Shown here: positions 58,017 to 64,000 of the stretch, piece after piece
Position numbering within the stretch: position 1 is the first letter of the stretch
Layout: each line of letters opens with the position of its first letter
NCBI RefSeq assembly: GCF_026626665.1
Contig: NZ_JAPNKE010000002.1
Coordinates: 4,689,168 to 4,753,167 of the forward strand
From: Nannocystis pusilla
GTDB taxonomy: Bacteria > Myxococcota_A > Polyangia > Nannocystales > Nannocystaceae
DNA: 64,000 nucleotides
Direction of reading: 5' to 3'
Notes under the pieces: model-generated
What the model saw: the letters and a program-made list of their open reading frames with translations, nothing else
Told to the model about the DNA's origin: nothing
Database searches by the model: none
Program-made: the position numbers and the translations under genes

Positions 58017-59495
58017 ATGCATGATTCGAAGATGTGGGGACCCGCGGCGGTCCTGCTGGCGTGCGTGACCACGAGCGGCTGCGGCGATCCGGGCCCGGGC
58101 CTCGCCAGCGCCGGCGAGACCGCGGACGCGAGCACCGACGCCACCACGGCCGGCACCGCCGGCACGACCGGCAGCGACGCGCCGACCACCACCGACGCGG
58201 CCGAGGCCGAGCCCGTCACGTGGCATCAGGACATCGCCCCGATCTTCGTGCAGAAGTGCAGCGGCTGCCACAGCGACGCCGGCATCGCCCCGTTCTCGCT
58301 GGCGAGCTACGAGACCGCGAAGCCGTTCGCCACCGCGGCCCTCGACGCCGTCGAGCGCGGCACCATGCCGCCGTTTCTGGCCGACGAGACCGCCGACTGT
58401 CAGCCGCGGTTCGGCTGGCAAGACGACCCGCGGCTCGGCGACGACGAGTTAGAGCTGCTGCGCGCGTGGGTCGATCAAGGCGCCCCGGAGGGCGACCCGG
58501 CCACCGCCGCGCCGCTGCCCGAGCCGCCCGAGGTCGAGCTGACCGACGCCGACGTGCGCGTCCAGATCCCCACCCCCGTCTCGATCGACGGCGACAAGGA
58601 CATGTTCCTCTGCTTCAGCGTCGACCCCGGCTTCGAGGACGACACCTGGATCGACGCCGTCCAGATCAGCGCCGGCAACCCGCAGGTCGTGCACCACGTG
58701 CTCGCCTACGTCGACGAGAGCGGCGCCTCGGCCGACAAGGTCAACGAGGACGGCTACTACCCCTGCTTCGGCGGCCCCGGCATCAACACCGCCAACCTGA
58801 TCGCCGCCTGGGCCCCGGGCATGACCCCGTTCGAGATGCCGCCGAAGGTCGCCTCGCGGGTCGTCGCCGGCTCGCGGATCGTCATGCAGGTCCACTACCA
58901 CCCGACGGGCAAGCCCGAGCTCGACAGCGCCACCTCGCTCGACCTGCGGATCCACCCGACCATCCCCGAGTACGTCGGCATGCTGGCGCTGATCGGCAAC
59001 AGCGAGGGCCCGCAGCTGCTCCCGAGCGAGCACGACGACAACGGCTACCCCGAGTTCATCATCCCCGCCGGCGCGTCTAACCACGTCGAGCAGATGCTGT
59101 TCAAGCTCAACGACGTCCCGCCGCTGCGCGTGTTCGCCGTCGGCACGCACATGCACTACGTCGGCACCGACATGCTGATCGGCCTGCAGCGCTCCAGCCC
59201 CGACGACGGCGAGCCGGCCAACGAGTGCCTGCTGCAGACCCCCGGCTGGGACTTCAACTGGCAGCGCACCTACAGCTACGACGCCGCGCTCGACGCCGTC
59301 CCGCGGTTCGACGCCGGCGACGCGCTGTACCTGCGCTGCACCTACAACAACAGCATGTCGAACCCGTTCGTCGTCCAGGCGCTGGCCGAGCAGGGCCTGG
59401 GCGCCCCGAAGGACGTCCGGCTCGGCGAGGAGACCCTCGACGAGATGTGCCTCGCCGTGGTCGGCATCGCCATCGCCCTCAAGGACGCGATCTGA
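58017..59495 (+). CDS. Cytochrome c-copper type II monooxygenase-like fusion lipoprotein
   Basis: 492 residues from ATG 58017 (GTG 57999 also possible). Signal peptide with lipobox (AAVLLACVTTSGC), Ala/Thr/Asp tether, then a mono-haem domain with FVQKCSGCHSDAGIAPFSL. The rest resembles the ascorbate-dependent copper type II monooxygenase (PHM) fold: PQVVHHVLAYVDE, VMQVHYHPTGKPE and VGTHMHYVGTDM supply His pairs for two copper sites, and DEMCLAVVG supplies the Met. Haem could deliver the electrons that ascorbate gives in animals. CCGTGAC repeats at 57931 and 57946 lie upstream. Confidence 0.82.
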   Translation: MHDSKMWGPAAVLLACVTTSGCGDPGPGLASAGETADASTDATTAGTAGTTGSDAPTTTDAAEAEPVTWHQDIAPIFVQKCSGCHSDAGIAPFSLASYETAKPFATAALDAVERGTMPPFLADETADCQPRFGWQDDPRLGDDELELLRAWVDQGAPEGDPATAAPLPEPPEVELTDADVRVQIPTPVSIDGDKDMFLCFSVDPGFEDDTWIDAVQISAGNPQVVHHVLAYVDESGASADKVNEDGYYPCFGGPGINTANLIAAWAPGMTPFEMPPKVASRVVAGSRIVMQVHYHPTGKPELDSATSLDLRIHPTIPEYVGMLALIGNSEGPQLLPSEHDDNGYPEFIIPAGASNHVEQMLFKLNDVPPLRVFAVGTHMHYVGTDMLIGLQRSSPDDGEPANECLLQTPGWDFNWQRTYSYDAALDAVPRFDAGDALYLRCTYNNSMSNPFVVQALAEQGLGAPKDVRLGEETLDEMCLAVVGIAIALKDAI

Positions 59496-59513
59496 GCCGC
59501 CGGTCCCCGGGGA

Positions 59514-59583
59514 CAGGTCCTTTCAAACCTGCTCCCGGGGACATGCGCCTTCAGACATGTCCTCGAGGGCCTGTCCTTCGGGT
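59514..59583. repeat. 14-bp repeat array, 5 units, between convergent genes
   Basis: Cores at 59514 (CAGG), 59528 (CCTG), 59542, 59556 (CATG) and 59570 (CCTG), all 14 bases apart. It ends exactly at the stop codon of the lipoprotein on the other strand. Confidence 0.9.
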
Positions 59584-60138
59584 CTAGAAGGCATCGAGCG
59601 CGCCGAGCTCCGGCGCGACGCTGCGGGCCGACTCGATCGCCCCGGGCTTGAGCTTGCCGGGCCTGGGCGACTCGGGCTCGGGCGTGTCGTCGTCGCGCCA
59701 CACGCAGCCGAACACCCGCGTGGTCGCCCGCGCCGCCGCGGCCGCGGCCACGCACTCGCCGTCGAGCGCCGGCGCCAGCTTGGGGTCGGCCTTGGCCGCC
59801 AGCCAGGTCGCCAGCTGGGCCTGCAGCGCCCGCGAGTGCGCGTCGCGGTCGCGGCCCGGCACCTTGTCGGCGATACAGGTCCGGTAGCGCTCGGCGTAGG
59901 CGTCACAGGCGGCGACGTCGATCTTCCCGTCGGCGGCGGCGACCGGCGGCGCGGCTGCGGGCGCGAGCGGCGTCTCGGGCCCCGCGGCGAGGGTCGGCGG
60001 CACCACCTCGGGCGCGGGCGCGGCCGGCGGGGCGGGCTTCGTCTCCGGCTGCGGCGCGGCCTCCGGCGCCGCGCAGGCGAACAACCACGGCAACAACCAA
60101 CTTCCGCAGACCAAAATGCAGGGGCGCGAGAGCGACAT
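59584..60138 (-). CDS. Lipoprotein of unknown function with Pro/Ala tether
   Basis: 184 residues. Signal peptide with lipobox (LVCGSWLLPWLFAC), a Pro/Ala/Glu-rich tether of about 50 residues, then a small helical domain with Cys pairs (ACDAYAERYRTCIADKV; LDGECVAAAAAARATTRVFG). The Cys spacing CxxYxxxYxxC is seen in several short myxobacterial lipoproteins of unknown function. No operon partner; divergent from the paralogue pair. Confidence 0.7.
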   Translation of the reverse strand: MSLSRPCILVCGSWLLPWLFACAAPEAAPQPETKPAPPAAPAPEVVPPTLAAGPETPLAPAAAPPVAAADGKIDVAACDAYAERYRTCIADKVPGRDRDAHSRALQAQLATWLAAKADPKLAPALDGECVAAAAAARATTRVFGCVWRDDDTPEPESPRPGKLKPGAIESARSVAPELGALDAF

Positions 60139-60290
60139 CGATCCTCCAGGTCGATCCGGGCAACGCCCGGCCGACGGCCTTGAGTTTCACGCGGATCGCT
60201 GGAACATGAGAAGGAAGATCGTCGCTCGCTCGCGCGTAGCCAGATCGGCCCCCGTCCCCCGCGCGTAGCCACGCGCACCTCGGCGTCGCC

Positions 60291-60944
60291 ATGCCTCGAC
60301 TCGTCCTCGCCCTCGCCCTCGCTTGCTCGACCTTGACCGTCCCCGCCGTCGCGGACGCGTGTGGCAACAGCGTGAGGGCAAGCCTCTATCGGCGGGTCCA
60401 CAAGGCCGAGGCGGCCCTCGACGCCGGCCAGTACCGGCGCGCCGCGAGCCTCGCCCGCGCCGAGCTGGCCAGGACGGAGCACGCGCGGCACGGCGACGAG
60501 ACGCTGGAGCGCCGGGCCCGGCGGGTCCTCGCCCTCGCCATCGTGCGCAGCGGCGGCGTCGTCCGCGTCGAAGAGCGCGGCCGCGGCGACCTGCTGGACG
60601 AGCAGCCCGCGATCTCGTGGGCCATCACCGCGTTGCGGCAGGTCCGCGACGACGCCATCGCCGCGCACCCCGACTGCGCCCTCGAGCCGGCCCGCTGCTC
60701 CGCCGACCTCGTGCCCTCGGCCGACGGCGAGCTGGGCGAGGCCCTCGCGCGCAGCCCCGACCTCCGCGGCGAGGCCCTGGCCATCCTCGGCCGCCTCGCC
60801 GAGGCCGACCTCCTGCCGGGCCCCGACGCCTGGGCCGCCCTCGCCCGCCTGCGCGGCGAGCAAGGCGACGCCGCCGGCCGCGAGGTCGCCGTCCTCCGCT
60901 GCCGTCAGATGGCGGGCCACGGCCCCCGCTGCGGCGCGCTGTAG
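60291..60944 (+). CDS. Secreted helical-repeat protein, first of two tandem paralogues
   Basis: 217 residues. Signal peptide (LVLALALACSTLTVPAVADA), then CGNSVRASLYRRVHKAEAAL and TPR-like helices (GQYRRAASLARAELARTEHA; ALAIVRSGGVVRVEE; AILGRLAEADLLPGPDAWAA). It shares the ADACGNxVR start, the RRVLALAIVRSGG segment and the closing LLPxxxxWAxLA with the next gene. Function unknown; two Cys close to both ends may pair. Confidence 0.72.
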   Translation: MPRLVLALALACSTLTVPAVADACGNSVRASLYRRVHKAEAALDAGQYRRAASLARAELARTEHARHGDETLERRARRVLALAIVRSGGVVRVEERGRGDLLDEQPAISWAITALRQVRDDAIAAHPDCALEPARCSADLVPSADGELGEALARSPDLRGEALAILGRLAEADLLPGPDAWAALARLRGEQGDAAGREVAVLRCRQMAGHGPRCGAL

Positions 60945-60959
60945 AGCTTCCCCTTGGTT

Positions 60960-61001
60960 CATGTCCTTTCCACCATGTCTTCGAGGTCAGCCATGTCTCG
61001 A
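60960..61001. repeat. 14-bp repeat array, 3 units, between the tandem paralogues
   Basis: CATG at 60960 and 60974 and CAGC at 60988, 14 bases apart. The array supplies upstream ATGs, but the signal peptide fits the start at 60993. Confidence 0.75.
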
Positions 61002-61630
61002 CTCGCGCTCGCCCTGTCCCTGGTCGTCACCGCCGCCGCCCTCGGCCCGCCGAACCGCGCCGACGCCTGCGGCAACACCGTGCGCCGGCTCGTCGACAGC
61101 GGCCAGGAGTACGTCCAGAAGGCCGAGCTCTTGCTCGCCAAGGGCCAGCACCGCAAGGCGGTGAGCACGATCCGCGAGGCCTTCGGCGACAAGGCGCTCG
61201 CCGCCGACATGAAGGGCCCCGGCGCGCACCTCCACGGGCGGGCCCAGCGGATCCTCGCCCTCGCGGTCGCGCGCAGCGGCGGCGACATCGCCATCGGCAT
61301 GGACCTCGGCGGCGCCGCGCAGAGCCGCAAGGACGCCGCGATCGCCTGGGCCGTGCTCGCCCTGCGGCTGCAGGCCGGAGACCAGCCCTCCCCGCGCAGA
61401 CCGCCGAGCTGGCCGAGGCCCTCGCCCGCCAGACCAGCGGCCGCGCCGAGGCCCACGACCTGCTCAAGCGCCTCGGCGACGGCGACCTCATGCCGACCGC
61501 GCAGGGCTGGGCCCTCCTCGCCGAGCTCAGCAAGGAGCGCGGCGACGGCGAGACCAGCAAGCGGGCCGTGGAGCGCTGCGTGAAGATGCGCGCGCGCGGC
61601 GTGAAGTGCGACGTCACCGAGCAGGCCTGA
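60993..61630 (+). CDS. Secreted helical-repeat protein, second tandem paralogue (one frameshift)
   Basis: About 212 residues. Signal peptide (LALALSLVVTAAALGPPNRA), then DACGNTVRRLVDSGQEYV, AELLLAKGQHRKAVSTIREA, RILALAVARSGGDIAIGMD, and after a frame change near 61385 AEAHDLLKRLGDGDLMPTAQ, GWALLAELSKERGDGETSK and a Cys-containing end. It mirrors the preceding gene along its whole length, so the pair arose by duplication. Function unknown. Confidence 0.7.
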
Positions 61631-61638
61631 CGCCGCCC

Positions 61639-62881
61639 ATGCTCCGCCTCGCCGTCGCGGTCATTGCTGTCTCGTTGAACATGTCCTGTGGGCCAGGCTC
61701 CAAAGACCCTGTCCCTCACGACATCCCGGCGACCCCACCTGCGCTCCCGCAAGTCGCGCTGGAGCCGGCCGCCGACCCGGCCGCGGTCGCGCGCGGCCAC
61801 GCGCTGATCGACCGCTTCGAGTGCGCGCGCTGCCACGACCTCCCCGGGCGCGAGCCGGCCCCGCTCGAGAAGCACTGCGTGCGCTGCCACCAGGACATCC
61901 TCGCCGGCCAGTTCCCGGCCCCCGCCGAGACCTTGCGCGAGTGGCAGGGCCACATCACCCACCTCACCGACGTGCCCGCGCTGCGCGGCACGGACCGCTT
62001 CCGCCGGACCTGGCTCGCCGAATGGCTGCACGCCCCCCACGACCTGCGACCGGGCCTGAACTCGACCATGCCGCGCCTGTCCCTCGGGACAGCCGAGGCC
62101 GCCGACCTCGCCGCCGCGCTGATCCCCGACGCCGAGCTCGCCGCGCCTCCGCCCGGCGAGCTCGCCCGCGGCCGCGTCCTGTTCGAGGACAAGTCGTGCG
62201 CCCTGTGTCACCGCTTCACCGGCGCGCCGCCCATCGCCCCGGCGGCCAGGCTGCCCGTCCCGCTCGACGACGCCCATGCAGCGCGGCCTGGCGCAGGCCC
62301 CCGACCTCCGCTTCACGCGCGAGCGCATGCGCCCCACCGCGCTCGTCGCCTGGTTGCTCGATCCGCCGCGGCACAAGCCCGGCACGCCGATGCCGAAGAT
62401 CCCGCTCGACGAGGCCGACGCGCGGGCGCTCGCCGCCTACCTCACCGACGTCCCGCTCGAACCCCTCCCCGCCCCGAAGCCCGTCCGGCGCCTGCCGATC
62501 CTCGAGCGCCGCGTCACCTGGGCCGAGGTCGAGGCCGAACTCCAAAAGACCTGCTGGCACTGCCACTCCGATCCGGATTACGCGCGGGGCGACGGCGGCC
62601 CGGGCAACAGCGGCGGCTACGGCTTCACCCCGCGGCGGCTCGACCTCGCCTCGTACATCGGGATCTCCTCCGGCAGCGTCGGCGACGACGGCCAGCGGCG
62701 CAGCGTGTTCGCGCCGCTGCCCGACGGCACCCCGCGGATCGTCGCGCACATGCTCGCGCGCCACGCCGAGGTCGAGGGCGCCGCGCCGGAGCTGCGCGGC
62801 ATGCCGCTCGGCCTCACGCCCGTGCCCCTGGCCGACATTCAACTGGTCGACACCTGGATCGCCCAGGGCCGCCCGCAGTGA
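61639..62881 (+). CDS. Tetrahaem cytochrome c-like lipoprotein (one frameshift)
   Basis: About 414 residues. Signal peptide with lipobox (AVAVIAVSLNMSC); its end and the following linker are encoded by a 14-bp array. Four CxxCH haem sites: CARCH, CVRCH, CALCH and CWHCH. The first two are 20 residues apart in one domain. The third has FEDKSCALCHRFTG, and the frame breaks near 62270 before MPKIPLDEADARALAAYLTD, a typical cytochrome c end. The fourth (TCWHCHSDPDY) is in a final domain. An exported electron carrier, perhaps serving the copper/haem enzyme upstream; that link is an inference. Confidence 0.85.
61666..61735. repeat. 14-bp repeat array, 5 units, in the cytochrome signal-peptide region
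   Basis: Cores at 61666 (GCTG), 61680 (CATG), 61694 (CAGG), 61708 (CCTG) and 61722 (CATC), all 14 bases apart. It codes for the lipobox and the next 15 residues. Confidence 0.85.
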
Positions 62882-62989
62882 CATGTCCCGATGAACATGC
62901 CTTTTAGAGCATGTCCATCGCGCTTCGCTCGTTGCTGTCTTTCAAGACATATCCTCAAGAACATGTCCATGAAGCCATCTTGAGCGCCT
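62882..62989. repeat. Two 14-bp repeat runs after the cytochrome gene
   Basis: First run: CATG at 62882, 62896 and 62910. Second run: 62934 (GCTG), 62948 (CATA), 62962 (CATG) and 62976 (CATC). Steps inside each run are exactly 14; the runs are 24 apart. The first unit begins at the stop codon. Confidence 0.9.
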
Positions 62990-63194
62990 CCTACCCGCCC
63001 GGCCGCGCCCGCGCCGCCACCTCACGAACGCCAGCGCGACCGCAGCTGCACGTGGCCGCTCGCCGCGCGCCGCGAGGGCGCCGCCGGAGGAGCGCGCTCA
63101 CATCGGCGTCAGAACTCCGCTCCGCGGCCTGCTGCGTCGGCGCGGCCGCGACCTCGCGCTTTCACGGGCGACGACCGTCATGTAGCGTGCCGCC
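62990..63194. other. Gene-free stretch upstream of the rhodanese fusion
   Basis: About 205 bases after the repeats, GC-rich, without a protein-like frame. Together with the two arrays it makes a gap of about 310 bases. GTAGCGTGCCGCC precedes the ATG at 63195 without a clear ribosome binding site. Confidence 0.4.
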
Positions 63195-64000
63195 ATGCGC
63201 CTCAGCTACCACCAGCTCGTCGATCGCGTCCGCGCCCGCGTCTCCGGGGTCACCGCCGCCGAGCTCGCGGTGCGGCGCGCTCAGCCTGGCGATCCCAGCG
63301 TCGTCCTCGACGTGCGCGAGCCGGACGAGTTCGCGGGCACCGGCGCCCTCGCCGGCGCCTTGCACGTCCCGCGCGGCCTCGTCGAGAAGCTCGCCGCCGA
63401 CATCTTGCCCGACCTCGACGCCGCGATCGCCGTCGTCTGCGCCTCGGGCCACCGCGCCGTGCTCGTCGCCGACGTCTTGCAGCTGCTGGGCTACAGCCGC
63501 GTGCAGTACCTCGAGGGCGGCCTGCTCGCCTGGCAGGGCGCCGGTCTCCCGCTCGCGCCCGCCTCCTGCGCTCGCCCCTCCGCGGCCGCCTGCGCCCGCA
63601 CCCCGACCTGGGCCGACATCCGCGCCGCCTTCCCGATCGTCGGCCGCCAGGTCCCCGTCATGGGCGAGGGCGAGCGGGCCCTCCTCTACCTCGATCACGC
63701 CGCCTCCACCCACGCCCCCGAGCCCGTGCTCGATCGCTACGCCCGCTTCATGGCCGGCGAGTACGCCAACATCCACCGCGGCACCCACCTCCTCTCGCGC
63801 AAGGCCACCGAGCACTTCGACGAGTGTTACTACGTCGTCTCCGACTTCATCGGCGGCGACCTCGAGCGCGACTGCGTCGTCTTCCTCGGCAACACCACCC
63901 AGGCCGTCGACCTCGCCGCCCACGTCATGGCCGGGCTGCCCGGCAAGGTCGTCGTCACCGAGCTCGAGCACCACTCGAACGACCTCCCGCACCGCAACCG
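63195..64000 (+). CDS. Rhodanese-cysteine desulfurase (class V aminotransferase) fusion, cut by the window end
   Basis: The frame is open from ATG 63195 to the last base. Residues about 1-115 form a rhodanese domain (VVLDVREPDEFAGTGALAGA; active-site loop VVCASGHRAVLV with the catalytic Cys; QYLEGGLLAWQGAGLPL). A short Ala/Cys/Pro linker follows. From about residue 150 a class V PLP aminotransferase begins: LLYLDHAASTHAPEPVL, IHRGTHLLSRKATEHF, VVFLGNTTQAVDLAAHVM and VVVTELEHHSND, as in SufS/CsdA. The PLP Lys and active Cys lie beyond the window. Such a fusion would pass sulfur from cysteine to the rhodanese Cys. Confidence 0.88.
   Translation, partial: MRLSYHQLVDRVRARVSGVTAAELAVRRAQPGDPSVVLDVREPDEFAGTGALAGALHVPRGLVEKLAADILPDLDAAIAVVCASGHRAVLVADVLQLLGYSRVQYLEGGLLAWQGAGLPLAPASCARPSAAACARTPTWADIRAAFPIVGRQVPVMGEGERALLYLDHAASTHAPEPVLDRYARFMAGEYANIHRGTHLLSRKATEHFDECYYVVSDFIGGDLERDCVVFLGNTTQAVDLAAHVMAGLPGKVVVTELEHHSNDLPHRN

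Overview
The window looks like a GC-rich myxobacterial chromosome (Myxococcota; placement near the Nannocystaceae is an inference). The evidence is the gene content: secreted proteins with DUF4215-type Cys repeats, C-terminal tails of the form Cys/Gly + hydrophobic helix + Arg run (MYXO-CTERM-like), many lipoproteins with Thr/Ser/Asp-rich tethers after the lipobox, Ser/Thr kinases fused to other domains, and an AgmX/PglI-like protein. I saw no tRNA, rRNA, CRISPR array, prophage or insertion sequence.

Layout. 1-4.7 kb: end of a membrane protein, then an XPB-type helicase with its Bax1-type (DUF790) nuclease, then a field of short repeats. 4.7-9.2 kb: MarR regulator, a secreted Cys-repeat protein with an outer-membrane barrel, and two small proteins. 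9.2-13.1 kb: a large formate dehydrogenase alpha subunit, a divergent rubredoxin and a lone receiver domain. 13.3-22.5 kb: lipoproteins, a nucleotide-transporter-like permease, a secreted SDR protein and an M36 metalloprotease. 22.5-29.5 kb: a polytopic His-rich membrane protein behind a mini MYXO-CTERM protein, a split TauE/SafE permease, an L7/L12-like domain protein, a PAS-STAS protein, a homocysteine S-methyltransferase, a lipoprotein and a thiolase. 29.7-43 kb: a kinase-AAA-TPR signalling protein, lipoproteins, a LytS/LytTR two-component pair, an M28 peptidase and a transmembrane kinase with an extracellular beta-helix-like domain. 43.4-47.1 kb: a compact operon of PLP dehydratase, small protein, MurE-like ligase and NlpC/P60 endopeptidase. 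47.4-57.2 kb: a small orphan gene, a Gln/Pro-rich membrane protein, a methyltransferase, an FG-GAP lipoprotein, and an operon of PQQ-like lipoprotein, TPM, Tim44-like zinc-ribbon and DUF502 proteins. 57.3-64 kb: a lipoprotein, a cytochrome-c/copper monooxygenase fusion, two tandem paralogues, a tetrahaem lipoprotein and the start of a rhodanese-cysteine desulfurase fusion.

The most striking signal is not a gene. More than twenty short arrays with an exact 14-bp period are scattered over the window. Each unit is a palindromic decamer close to GGACATGTCC followed by four variable bases. The core CATG varies to CCTG, CAGG, CATC, CATA and CACG. Arrays sit mostly just after stop codons, but several lie inside genes (helicase tail, permease loop, kinase juxtamembrane segment, MurE-like ligase, NlpC/P60 linker, cytochrome signal peptide). 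Two arrays invert about a 12-bp centre; one of them makes a perfect 44-bp palindrome.

A caution for users: about two dozen genes need a one-base frameshift to read through. The pattern fits uncorrected single-base indels in the assembly better than mass gene decay. In one case an array spacing of 13 instead of 14 independently points to the missing base. Frameshifted genes are given here as whole genes with the suspected break noted.
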